64,000 nucleotides of DNA from Acetivibrio saccincola (GTDB taxonomy: Bacteria > Bacillota > Clostridia > Acetivibrionales > Acetivibrionaceae). The notes below the pieces were generated by a model. The model saw nothing but the letters and a program-made list of their open reading frames with translations. It was not told where the DNA came from and did no database searches. The DNA is taken from contig NZ_CP025197.1 of NCBI RefSeq assembly GCF_002844395.1, forward strand, positions 372,001 to 436,000, given 5' to 3'. Positions 49,301 through 58,774 of the stretch are shown here, in pieces. Position 1 is the first letter of the stretch. Each line of letters starts with the position of its first letter. The position numbers were made by a program, and so were the translations under genes.

Positions 49301-51891
49301 TTCTTTCAACAACGTATCAATATAATGCATCAAATCTTATGACAAAGAAGATAGATCACAATGGAAGTGAAGATGACAGTACAACTTTTGAAGAGTATAA
49401 ATATAATGCAAAAGGAGAGCTTCGTAAAAAGTTTGGAAGAAACAGATATCAAATTCTTCTTTTCTTGGGCACGGAAGTTACATATGAATATGATATTCAT
49501 GGAAGACTTATGAAAGAGATGGCAACTAACCCACGATATTCGAGAGTAGAAATATCATATGAATACGATGCCAACGGAAACCAAATAAAAATGACTGACA
49601 GCACAGGGGAAACAATACGTATTTATGATGAATTAAACAGAACAATAAGTAAAAATGTAGGAAATATAAGTGGCGAAGCCTTGTATGAATATGATATAAT
49701 TGTATCTGATGGAAATGATTATTTAACTGCAGAAGTGAGTGAGGATAACAGAGGAAATGCAGTAACAAAGGTATATGATAAGGCAGGGAGGTTGAAATAT
49801 GTAGTAGATGATGAGTTGGTATCAGGTTCATCAATATCTAATGTGGATCCTACAAAACTAACAGAATATAGTTATTATGACAATGGAGCAAGAGAGAGCA
49901 TAAGTCATCCTCAATTTACTGAAGGGTCTAATACATATAGATATAAGCAGTTTTACACATATTACGACGATGGTCTGTTGCGTATATTATTAACTCGCAA
50001 GATGATGATAACAAGTAGTGGAGAAACAGCAGTATCTCAATTAGAAAGATTTGACTATCGTTACGATAAAGCAGGTAATCAGATTGCAAAGATTGAAATT
50101 GTAAATGGAGTGTTAAAGGGCAGAACAGATTTTGAGTATGACGGGTTAAACAGACTAAAGAAGGTAATAGAGCCAAATGGAAGAGAAACTGTATATACCT
50201 TTGATGCAGCAGGGAATAGAAAAACAGAAACAATAACAGAATCTGGCACAACAATTAATAAAACTTATTACTACAACGACAAAAACTTATTGACAAAAAT
50301 AGAAATACTAGGAGCAGAAACAATAGAATATGATTACGATGAGAATGGAAATCAAATAAAAGTAAGTAAGGTAGAAAACGGAGTTACAGAAGTTATTGCA
50401 GAGTATAAATACGATTCATTTAACAGGCTTATAGAAGCAATTACAGATACAGATACGGTAACATATGCGTATAACGGTGAAGGAAGGAGAATAAGAAAGA
50501 GTACAGGACAAGAGACAATAAACTATCTTTATGAGTATGACAAAGTAGTACTTGAAGTAGACGGAAACGGAAATCAGACAGCAAGGAACTTATATGGAAT
50601 TAATCTGCTGATGAGAGATGTTGACGGTGAGTCATACTACTACATGTACAACGGACATGCAGACGTGACAGCATTGGTTAATGCGGCAACGGGAGAAGTG
50701 GCAGCAACATACTACTACGATGCATTTGGAAATATATTAGAATCTACAGGAGATGTAAACAACAATATAACTTATGCAGGATATCAGTATGATGAAGAGA
50801 CAGGGCTGTATTATCTCAATGCAAGAATGTATGATCCAAAGATAGCAAGGTTCTTACAGGAGGATACATACAGGGGAGACCCAAATGATCCGTTGTCACT
50901 TAACTTGTATGCTTACTGTGCTTATAATCCTATTGTTTACTACGACCCAACAGGGCACTGGATAGATGAAATAGAAGAAAGATATGCCTATGAATATTGG
51001 AAATTAGAGGATTACGAAAGACTTGTTTTATTAGGTAGAGAATGGCATATTTTGAATCAACTTTATATCAGTTATGGATCAGAAAAATATTTAGAATTAA
51101 GGAATAAAAGACACGAAGAGGCAAATCTTATACGTGATAAGTATAAAAATGTAGTAATAGTATTCCAATCTCAAAGAAAGAAAGGTTTAAATTCTGATGG
51201 TACTATTGCTGATGATTTGAAATTTAACGATTTTAGTAGAGAACAACTTCTTGATCTTTCATCTTCATTTGAAGAACAGCTAAAAAATGCTAGTAATCCT
51301 GATTATTTATTCAAGAAACTTGAAAAAAGGGGAAAAACAAATTCAATGTTTTCCTTAGAAAAAGTGGTTTTAGATATGATAGACACATTTAGAAAAGGTG
51401 ACAAAGAACAATATTCAAATGAAGTTCTTACAAAGAAAGTAAAGAAACATAAAAGAACAAAAGAATATATAAAATCAATAAAAAAGATAGTTATTGAAGA
51501 ATTACAAAAACATGGAGGGGATGTAACTAAGATAAACTATGAAAAAGATACAGAGTATCATGATAAGATTCAAGATAACGTGACGCAACCATATTTCAAT
51601 ACAATGCGGAATAAAGCAACAGGGCTAACTATGGCTATAAATGATACTTGGTCAAATAATGTAATAATTAGAGAGTATGAATTTGATGGTGAAACATTTA
51701 AAGGAATTTTACAATTCAATATTTATGATAATTTTGGGCTTGATTCTCCTGATATTGAAAAACACGGTCAAAGGTCCGGGTTTAGAGAATGGTTTATGTT
51801 ACAGCACTATGATGGTTATGAAGGAAAGTATAAGCCATTTATTACAGTAATTCAATTTGATGTTGAATTTAGTGGGAGGATAAATAAATGA
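40367..51891 (+). pseudogene. Subtilase-cohesin-dockerin-kelch-Rhs giant toxin, one-base frameshift
   Basis: Two frames join as one protein of about 3840 residues. Frame 1 (40367-41020) gives a signal peptide, Lys/Glu linker and subtilisin propeptide (IIVVYKDIKN to YAQPDYI). Frame 2 (from about 40918) gives subtilase S8 (VIDTGVD, HGTHISG, SGTSVAVPH), a cohesin-like domain (about 41941-42360), a dockerin (42448-42645, two DVSGDGxxNSIDY-type loops), kelch repeats (43600-44460), an SH3b domain (44700-44890), YD/Rhs repeats, Rhs core (50560-50960) and a C-terminal toxin with NIYDNFGLDSPD and WFMLQHYDGYEGKYKPF (DUF3289-like, tentative). Adding one T to the TTT at 40917-40919 restores the frame. 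Immunity-like gene overlaps the end by four bases. Confidence 0.88.
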
Positions 51892-52412
51892 GTAAAATAA
51901 AGGTTTCTAAATGTATAACTTTTATTTCCATAGGTCTTATTGCAGTTTTGCTACTGATTTTGATTTTAGTTACATTAAAAAATAAAAATGCAAATGATGA
52001 AAAGATAGAATTTATCCAAATACATCCGGATGAAGATTATATTTCTTATACGGGCGCTCATCATATAACAAGGCATTATATGATAATAAATCCTCCGGAA
52101 GACTTAGAGGAACTAAAAAAAGTAGGTGAACGCTTTTACAAAGAAAACTTTTATTTAGAGGATCTGAGTGACTATGAAAATACTTATTTCACAATGTTTT
52201 TTTATAGAGAAAGCAGGTATTTACCGAGAAATTGGGAACCTAATGAAGGTTATTTCGATGTGGATAGGATTGAATATCATAAAGATGACATGATTATGGC
52301 TATATATGATGGAAGGAATTTTTCAGGTAAAATAAGATATTCTTCTTTGAAAAGAAGTAAAGGAATATTCAATTATGGAGATATAGTTGAAGAGCTAGAA
52401 TATGAAGAATAA
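51888..52412 (+). CDS. Putative membrane-anchored immunity protein for the second giant toxin
   Basis: 174 residues. The ATG overlaps the toxin stop (ATGA), so translation is coupled. One N-terminal membrane segment (about 10-31), then a soluble domain outside the membrane with HPDEDYISYTGAHH and YFTMFFYRESRYLPRNW. A membrane-anchored immunity protein facing outward would suit a toxin that acts in or crosses the envelope. Assignment comes from position only. Confidence 0.75.
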   Translation: MSKIKVSKCITFISIGLIAVLLLILILVTLKNKNANDEKIEFIQIHPDEDYISYTGAHHITRHYMIINPPEDLEELKKVGERFYKENFYLEDLSDYENTYFTMFFYRESRYLPRNWEPNEGYFDVDRIEYHKDDMIMAIYDGRNFSGKIRYSSLKRSKGIFNYGDIVEELEYEE

Positions 52413-52707
52413 AAATATGTTATGATGTTGTTGTAGATTGTAAAAAATTAATAGGGCTAAAATATGAGCTAATATTTAACAAGCAAAACAAGTGCTACAT
52501 GCAATATAAGCGTAAAAGAGGTTTTTTTAAAGTTATTGGAAATAGCGCAATTAAGTAGGTGATAGAAAAGTTTTCTATCACCTACTGGTTCCACGCTGTT
52601 TTGCATGGGCAACAGCAAGGAATAAAATAGAAAATATGGATATAGAAAATATTTAACTTTAAAAAAGATACGATATAATAGCATTAAAATATATAGAGTG
52701 ATGTAGG
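52413..52707. other. Intergenic stretch with a 33-nt perfect palindrome
   Basis: No gene seen. AGTAGGTGATAGAAAA (52554-52569), one G, then its exact reverse complement to 52586. No T-run follows, so it is not a standard terminator. GCATGGGCAAC at 52603-52613 matches the 5' region of the group II intron at 38.3 kb. Confidence 0.6.
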
Positions 52708-52869
52708 ATGTTTACTGATGAATTTTTGTTTGCACAAGCACTGAATATTGAAGAGCCAATGTATATAAAAAATAGAGTATTTAAAAGAAGTTGGAGAATT
52801 ACATATTTATATTGATTCCATAAAAGGAAGTATGTCAGTGGTAAAATTTAATTGGTTCTTCCTAGAGTA
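52708..52869 (+). pseudogene. ISL3-family transposase remnant
   Basis: ATG 52708 starts MFTDEFLFAQALNIEEPMYI, typical of ISL3 transposase N-termini, then shifts frame near 52770; the second frame reads GELHIYIDSIKGSM, the expected continuation. The rest of the transposase is absent. About 55 residues remain. Confidence 0.65.
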
Positions 52870-52984
52870 AGTTGAAAAAACAAATATGAATATGGAAGAT
52901 AGAAGATTTGGAATAATAAAATCGCACTGTTTCAACTAACGCTGTAAAGAACCAATTATTATTGACAACAACACCCGAAAAACA

Positions 52985-53395
52985 TTGATTTTATGGAGTT
53001 TTTTGGAACACGAGGTTTTACATGCAGATGAGACCACGGTGCAGGTGTTAAGAGAGCCTGGGAAGGCAGCCCAGTCAAAAAGCTATATGTGGTTATATAG
53101 GACCAGTGGTGAAGCAGAAAAACAGGTAGTACTTTTTGATTATCAGCCGGATAGGAAGTATAACCGGCCCAAGGAGTTTTTAGAAAGATTCAGTGGCTAT
53201 TTACATACTGATGGGTATGAAGCCTATCACAAATTGTCGGATAACATAATAGTAGTAGGTTGTCTTGACCACCTTCGGAGAAAATTGAAAACAGGTTAAA
53301 TCCTTATGAGTACTTATGAGTACTTAACGTGGGTATTTACACAAATGCCGAATCTGGGGAAGCCTGGCTATTTAGTTCACTTTGAATCCTACTAA
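52985..53395 (+). pseudogene. IS66-family transposase (TnpC) remnant
   Basis: Frame 52985-53299 has the IS66 core LHADETTVQVLREPGKAAQS, SYMWLYRTSGE and FSGYLHTDGYEAYHKL. It then goes out of frame; other frames carry the IS66 ending NPYEYL and TWVFTQMPNLGKPG up to about 53395. A 10-bp tandem duplication (TTATGAGTAC, 53304-53323) and an internal deletion explain the breaks. Confidence 0.8.
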
Positions 53396-53528
53396 AATTT
53401 AAAATATAATTAATATGTTCCTGTTTTAATTTAAAAATATTCACCTGTTGTGTGGTAAAATTGACCTAGAATAATTTGAAAATTTACAATTTATTTGATA
53501 AAACAATACTGTAAAAGAGGGGTATATT

Positions 53529-53624
53529 ATGAAAAAAGTAAGCGTAAAAGAATTAACGGATATAAATACTAAAAAATTTGCTATACAATTGAATTATCAA
53601 AAGTATAGGAGGTTTTTTAATTGA
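53529..53624 (+). CDS. Short leader ORF of IS66-like accessory gene
   Basis: 31 codons (MKKVSVKELTDINTKKFAIQ and so on) with AGAGGGG upstream. Its stop TGA overlaps the TTG start of the next ORF, and AGGAGG for that ORF lies inside it. May be a truncated or leader ORF of an IS66-type element; weak on its own. Confidence 0.4.
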   Translation: MKKVSVKELTDINTKKFAIQLNYQKYRRFFN

Positions 53625-53800
53625 ATCAAATAGAGACAAATGAATATTGGAAGGATATTTTAGAAAAATTCTCAAAATATGAAGGAACAATATCTGGTTT
53701 TTGTAGAGAGTATGATGTAAATATCCATAGGTTATATTATCAAAGAAAAAAACTAAGGAAGAAAAACGAATCAATATTTGATAGTGTCAATTTGTTGTAG
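53621..53800 (+). pseudogene. IS66 accessory protein (TnpA-like), cut by the third ISLre2-type element
   Basis: TTG 53621 with AGGAGG eight bases upstream. NEYWKDILEKFSKYEGTISG then FCREYDVNIHRLYYQRKKLR is the helix-turn-helix pattern of IS66 OrfA proteins. The end (SVNLL then TAG) is formed by the inserted element's terminal TTGTAGGA, so the gene's true 3' end is lost. Confidence 0.7.
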
Positions 53801-55321
53801 GATAATTAAACTTAAAGGTATCCCCATCTTTTTGATACAACGGGCTATATTACATACCCGCTGCGTTGTATGCCCTTTAAAATTGTTGATATTGGAGTTT
53901 TTTTACCCATGTTAAAAGCGGGTATGTTGTTTAATTTCTCATGTGTAGTTTTACTAAATACTTCTTTGCCCTTTTTTATGGTTTCTTTTTTTATCTTGTA
54001 TTGTAAATTTACTTTTGTAAAATGATTTGGAGTTATCTTCCCACCGTTTTGGCAATAGATTCTTATATCTGCTATGGTTTTTAGACCTTTCTTGCTCCAG
54101 CCCATAGGTCGAGAACTAAAACGGCTGGATAATATATGGCTAATATGACCCTCTGTGCAGCTGCCACTTACTCCTTCTTCTTTGTATATAGTGATGGCTT
54201 CCCAGTTGTTTTTTATGTAGGTTCTAAATTCATGTATTCTCTCTCGCTTTTTAGGGCTTTGAACACCATGCTTAAGCTCTGTTACTAGTTTACAAAATTC
54301 AATCCAATTGCCTTCGTAAATACTTCTGTATATTGATTTTCTGTATTGCTCTTGACCTGCTGTAGCTTTGAGGATGGCTTTGTTTAGGTGATATTTGTCT
54401 AGGACCATTTTGGATTTGGGTAACCATTCTTGGCCGGTTTTTATCCAAAGGGCACCATCTCCGTGAATATAGATGCGCTTTAAATAGTCTATGTCATATC
54501 TGTCATAAATGTAGTTGGCAACTTTTAACCATGTTTCTTCAGGATTTTGACCGTATCCATGTATGTGGTAGGGATTTATACATTTTCCCCGTTTTCCTAT
54601 TCTTTTTGTGCCTTCGTATATGGTAATCAGTGGAACTATGGCGTTTTTGCCATTCTGCAGAGCAACATGGTCTTCATCGGCATCTATGTGTATAACCTGC
54701 ATTTTGCGCTTTGGCCCTTCAGCTTCCATCTTTAGTTTTTCTTCCTTTAGTTTTCTCGTTTTGTTCATTACTGTTTGCCGACTTATCAGGCCACCGGTTG
54801 TATATTGACTGCTTTTAGCGTAGGAGTTATCGCCGGAGTATTCTACCATGTCAGCTGCTACCGCTGTTGATATTCTATCATAGGGGTCTATTCCTAAGAC
54901 TGTATCGACTAGATATATATATGTATCATTTTTCTTATCGTAAAAGTAGGTCCTGTGGTATGTGAGCACTCCGAACTTTGTAAAGATTTCTCGTTTATCA
55001 CTATTTCGCTCTACTACAATGCCGTTTTTTCTTCGCCATTTCTTATCGGCTTTTATCTCCTTATCAAGGTTTTCCACGTAGATTTTCATCATATTTAGTA
55101 TGAAGTCAAAGGTGATGGTCTCTAGTCCAGTTTCCAGTTCTTCTAGTTTCTTAGCATTAGGTTCGCTCATGAAATTCATGATTTTATGGATGAAATTTTT
55201 GCAGTTTTGTATTACAATAGTATTCACAAGAGATCCTCCTTTTCAAAGGTTTTTGATGGTGATTCTATTGTATCAAAAAGTGAGGATCTCTTGTTTTTTT
55301 ATCCTTAAAATGTCCTACAAT
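53793..55321 (-). mobile_element. ISLre2-type insertion sequence, third and distinct element
   Basis: Ends TTGTAGGA (53793) and TCCTACAA (55313-55320) are inverted, with a further inverted CTTTTTGATACAA near each end. One transposase fills it. Sequence is quite different from the other two ISLre2 copies. Confidence 0.8.
53845..55227 (-). CDS. ISLre2-family transposase, distinct type
   Basis: 460 residues from GTG 55227, with AAGGAGGATC seven bases upstream. Family features: FGVLTYHRTYF, LGIDPYDRIST, SRQTVMNKTR helix-turn-helix-like, VIHIDADEDHVALQ, YIHGDGALWIK, LDKYHLNKAIL and MGWSKKGLKTIA. The Asp residues in DADED, GDGA and LDKYH correspond to those in the other ISLre2 proteins. Appears intact. 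Confidence 0.92.
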   Translation of the reverse strand: MNTIVIQNCKNFIHKIMNFMSEPNAKKLEELETGLETITFDFILNMMKIYVENLDKEIKADKKWRRKNGIVVERNSDKREIFTKFGVLTYHRTYFYDKKNDTYIYLVDTVLGIDPYDRISTAVAADMVEYSGDNSYAKSSQYTTGGLISRQTVMNKTRKLKEEKLKMEAEGPKRKMQVIHIDADEDHVALQNGKNAIVPLITIYEGTKRIGKRGKCINPYHIHGYGQNPEETWLKVANYIYDRYDIDYLKRIYIHGDGALWIKTGQEWLPKSKMVLDKYHLNKAILKATAGQEQYRKSIYRSIYEGNWIEFCKLVTELKHGVQSPKKRERIHEFRTYIKNNWEAITIYKEEGVSGSCTEGHISHILSSRFSSRPMGWSKKGLKTIADIRIYCQNGGKITPNHFTKVNLQYKIKKETIKKGKEVFSKTTHEKLNNIPAFNMGKKTPISTILKGIQRSGYVI

Positions 55322-55416
55322 TATTTTACACTATGGTAACTACAAGAAGGTATTTGAACGTGATGGGTGTCTTTCTGGAGGAGTTAAAGATTTTGATAGA
55401 TAGTGGAGGTATATTA

Positions 55417-55854
55417 ATGGATAAAAAAGAAAAAATAAAAAATTTGATAATTGAAAACACTAGTTTCCTAAAAGAAGTAGGGTATGATAATTTTATTGAA
55501 AAGAGTGATGTTTGGGATTATACCCTAAGTTATATTTCTTCAAATAGAGATCATGCTATTGAGTTTGAAGTAGATTATAGAGATTTAGATGTGTTTGTAC
55601 TTGTTACAGTCCTTGAAGACGGAAAACTGCCAAGCGGGTACTATATGAATAAAGGTAAACAAGTTCGAACTCATTTAGAAAAATTATTTGAGTCAGGTAA
55701 AATAATGGATGAAGAATGGACAAGAATTATAGATATTAGAAAAGAACAAAAAGACAAAAATGAACGCAAAATAATAGCACTTATGAATGAGTACAGTACT
55801 ATATTGAAAAAAAATATAAATAATATTCAAAAATTATGTTCTAATGAAGAATAA
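55417..55854 (+). CDS. Putative orphan immunity protein
   Basis: 145 residues from ATG 55417, with GTGGAGG eight bases upstream; the longer frame from 55333 lacks a site. Acidic N-terminal two thirds (FIEKSDVWDYTLSYISSNRD, EFEVDYRDLDVFVLVTVLED) and a basic helical tail. No signal or membrane segment. The upstream 55349-55403 reads in another frame as a short tail, DGCLSGGVKDFDR then stop, possibly the last scrap of an Rhs toxin removed by the IS. So this may be the immunity half of a lost pair. The 281 bp after it hold nothing recognisable. Confidence 0.6.
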   Translation: MDKKEKIKNLIIENTSFLKEVGYDNFIEKSDVWDYTLSYISSNRDHAIEFEVDYRDLDVFVLVTVLEDGKLPSGYYMNKGKQVRTHLEKLFESGKIMDEEWTRIIDIRKEQKDKNERKIIALMNEYSTILKKNINNIQKLCSNEE

Positions 55855-56135
55855 CTTTTATTGTGTAATAGGGGACTTACTTAGAAATTCACAAAACGCA
55901 TTGCGGTTTGTAACGCTAACACATAAAGCTAAAAAATTTATAATGCTAATACCATTTGTATTGCCATGAGATAAAAATATAATCAACCCTGCCATTATTA
56001 ACATTTAAAAAATGAGGGTGTGGGTAATCCAATTTTAGAATCAAGTCCTATTAAAAGGGAATAGAGTACAGATGTACTACTTGTGGGATTTAAAAATTCA
56101 ATATGGTTTAAACTTGAGCCAAAATTTAACGAGTA

Positions 56136-58253
56136 TTGACAAACAAAAAATCAGACGGAAGTATAATGGATACCTATACGTATAAATATGATACAGCAGG
56201 AAACCAAACGGAAAAGGTAGAAGTTATAAACGGAGTAAACAAGGGTAAAACAACCTATACATACGATAAACTAAACAGACTTAAGACTGTAACTGAGCCA
56301 AACGGAAGAGTTACCGAGTATACATACGATGCATCAGGCAACAGGGAAACCGAAACAATTAGGTATAACGGAGAAACAATAGTTAATACTTATGAAAACA
56401 ACGAACAAAACCGTTTATTAAGGGTAGTTACAAGAGTTAACGGAAGTGTAACGGAAACGACAGTATATACATATGACAATAACGGTAACCAGCTTGCAGC
56501 TACAACAAATGGCATCAATGTACAGAGCAATACCTATGATGAAAAGAATCAGTTAATTAAAACCGTGGCCGGTGGGAAAACCGTTATAAACACTTACAAC
56601 GGTGAAGGTTTAAGGGTAGCAAAATCAGTAAACGGTTCTTTGACAAGATATTTATATGAGTATGACAAGGTAATCTTAGAGGTAAACGGAAGCGGAAATC
56701 AAATTGCCAGAAACCTCTATGGAATAAACCTGCTTATGAGGACTGTTGATGGTGAGTCATATTACTACATGTACAACGGTCATGCAGACGTTACGGCATT
56801 GGTTAATGCGGCAACGGGAGAAGTGGCTGCAACATACTACTACGATGCATTTGGCAATATATTGGAGTCTACAGGAGATGTAAACAACAATATAACTTAT
56901 GCAGGATATCAGTATGATGAAGAGACAGGGCTGTATTATCTGAATGCAAGAATGTATGATCCAAAGATAGCAAGATTCTTGCAGGAGGATACATACAGGG
57001 GAGACCCAATGGATCCGCTTAATTTGAATTTGTATGCATACGGACATAATAACCCAATAACCTATTATGATCCAACAGGCCATGCCATTAACCTTGTTTC
57101 AGGAGCAATAGGTGCAGGGTTAGGGTTTTTAATAGGTGCAGGTTCATCAATAGTAGTAGATGCTTTTAAAGGTGAATTCTCGGGAAGAAACTGGAAGAGA
57201 TATCTGGGAGCTGGAGCACAAGGTGCTGTTGTTGGTGGAACGGCTGGTTTAACAATGGGGGGTAGTTTGGTAGCTACAGCTGCGGTAGGAGTAGCATCTG
57301 GAGCTGTTGGAAACGTTGCAAATCAGACAATTAGAAATAGCGGATTTAAAGATTTCAGTGTTAAGGAACTTGTGGTTTCAACCGTGGCATCAGGAGTAGG
57401 CTTTGGAGCAGGAAAGCTAGTTAGTAGTGCAGCAGCTAACGTAACCTCAAACATATCATCACAAGCAATGCAACAAACAGCACAAGGAGCAATAGTAGGT
57501 GGTGCGGCAGGAGCGTCAGGAAGTATTGCAGCAAATGTAACAGGTCAGGTCTTTGATTTAGCAAGAGGAAAAACAGATGATGGTAAAGCAAAAGAAAATT
57601 TTGATTTTGGAAGTCTGGCAAAAGATACACTAATTGGTGGTATAACAGGCGCAGCTGCAGGTGCAGCCTTTGGATATGGAAATTCAAAATTTAGAACAAA
57701 GATAAATGAGTTAGATGAAAAGGTTAATAATAGTATAAAGCAAACAACGAATAAAGTAATTGATGCGGCAAAAAGGATTCTAAAAGATGAGTCAGGCTCA
57801 GTGATGTTTGGTGGAAAAGGGAATAATACAGGAGTTGGTAGTAATACTCCAAAAGCGGAAATTGTTGATAAGAACAATAGAACTTTTGCTGGTGATAAGG
57901 GAACGCGTAGTACTCAATGGGTTGATGAAGCAGGAAATATAAAATGGCCCCCCAATAATGGCTTTGATGGAACACCCACAACAAAAACATTAAAGCCAGG
58001 TACAATTGTGGATAGATATGGTGGAGAAACTGGAAAATTTGTTTCACCGAAAGGTACTCCATATACAAATCGTTCATTACCTCCCGGATCTGATGCTCGA
58101 CCATACAATGTTTATGAGGTCGTTAAACCAATAGACGTTCAATCAGGTAAAATAGCTCCTTGGTTTGATCAGCCTGGCGGAGGTATACAGTACCAGTTTC
58201 CTCAATCGATAGAAGAACTGATAAGGTCAGGACATTTAAGGAGGTTGCCATAG
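56136..58253 (+). CDS. Orphan Rhs core with TNT-like NAD-glycohydrolase toxin
   Basis: About 705 residues, TTG start with no convincing binding site and no signal peptide. YD repeats (about 10-180), Rhs core (YMYNGHADVTALVNAATGEV, ARFLQEDTYRGDP) nearly identical to the second giant gene, then Gly/Ala-rich hydrophobic stretches (about 318-540), and a C-terminal TNT (DUF4237-type) domain: DRYGGETGKFVSPKGTP, SLPPGSDARPYNVYEV and APWFDQPGGGIQY. TNT toxins hydrolyse NAD+. Lacking the 5' part of an Rhs gene, it is best read as a stored replacement tail for the giant gene 5 kb upstream. The immunity-like gene follows at two bases. Confidence 0.88.
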   Translation: MTNKKSDGSIMDTYTYKYDTAGNQTEKVEVINGVNKGKTTYTYDKLNRLKTVTEPNGRVTEYTYDASGNRETETIRYNGETIVNTYENNEQNRLLRVVTRVNGSVTETTVYTYDNNGNQLAATTNGINVQSNTYDEKNQLIKTVAGGKTVINTYNGEGLRVAKSVNGSLTRYLYEYDKVILEVNGSGNQIARNLYGINLLMRTVDGESYYYMYNGHADVTALVNAATGEVAATYYYDAFGNILESTGDVNNNITYAGYQYDEETGLYYLNARMYDPKIARFLQEDTYRGDPMDPLNLNLYAYGHNNPITYYDPTGHAINLVSGAIGAGLGFLIGAGSSIVVDAFKGEFSGRNWKRYLGAGAQGAVVGGTAGLTMGGSLVATAAVGVASGAVGNVANQTIRNSGFKDFSVKELVVSTVASGVGFGAGKLVSSAAANVTSNISSQAMQQTAQGAIVGGAAGASGSIAANVTGQVFDLARGKTDDGKAKENFDFGSLAKDTLIGGITGAAAGAAFGYGNSKFRTKINELDEKVNNSIKQTTNKVIDAAKRILKDESGSVMFGGKGNNTGVGSNTPKAEIVDKNNRTFAGDKGTRSTQWVDEAGNIKWPPNNGFDGTPTTKTLKPGTIVDRYGGETGKFVSPKGTPYTNRSLPPGSDARPYNVYEVVKPIDVQSGKIAPWFDQPGGGIQYQFPQSIEELIRSGHLRRLP

Positions 58254-58255
58254 TT

Positions 58256-58483
58256 ATGTGGAAATTTGTTAAATCAGGAATTGAAGGAGATTGTGAATTG
58301 TTTGGAGTTAATATATTTGATTATAGATGGGAACCTACAAATAAAAAGATAAAAGTTTTAGATCCAATATATAATCAAATGCATGAAATGAATATTTATA
58401 ATGTAAATATTGGAGGGAAAGTATTAACATTTGCTGCTGGAGAATTTAGTAACTGTGTTTATGGATTCTATGTGAATGAATAA
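58256..58483 (+). CDS. Putative immunity protein for the TNT-like toxin
   Basis: 75 residues, ATG two bases after the toxin stop, with AAGGAGG 12 bases upstream inside the toxin gene. Small, soluble, beta-rich looking (GKVLTFAAGEFSNCVYGFYV). Its placement behind a TNT domain matches the known pairing of TNT toxins with small cytosolic antitoxins; the sequence itself is not recognised. Confidence 0.75.
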   Translation: MWKFVKSGIEGDCELFGVNIFDYRWEPTNKKIKVLDPIYNQMHEMNIYNVNIGGKVLTFAAGEFSNCVYGFYVNE

Positions 58484-58663
58484 CTTAATACCATAAAACT
58501 AAGAAAACTACTGGTAAGCTTTTATGTAACACCACAGTTGTTTCATTCTAAAAGATCTATTTCAACGAGAATGATTATAACATGGGTATAAAATATCATA
58601 TTTAAATCAAAAGTCCAGCTATAAATAATGTTAATGAAAATGCAAAAATATAGAATAAAACTA

Positions 58664-58707
58664 ATACCCGGCAAGCCAATATAACGGCAAGTTGGGTTTT
58701 CTTTTAT
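58664..58707 (+). terminator. Terminator before the second primase cassette
   Basis: ACCCGGCAAGCC and GGCAAGTTGGGT form an imperfect hairpin, then TTTTCTTTT. It corresponds in place, not in sequence, to the terminator before cassette copy 1. Confidence 0.6.
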
Positions 58708-58713
58708 TCATTC

Positions 58714-58743
58714 TTGACATATTGTAATACATTGCAATACAAT
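58714..58743 (+). promoter_or_regulatory. Promoter and likely RHH operator, cassette copy 2
   Basis: TTGACA (58714-58719), 18-bp spacer, TACAAT (58738-58743). ATTGTA at 58721 and TACAAT at 58738 are inverted half-sites around TGTAATACATTG, the block shared with copy 1. Confidence 0.7.
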
Positions 58744-58774
58744 TAAACCAACAAGAAATACAGGAGGTGCAATA

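Noticed and set aside
52554..52586. Ordinary intrinsic terminator
   Set aside because: The stem is strong, but no T-run follows on either side.
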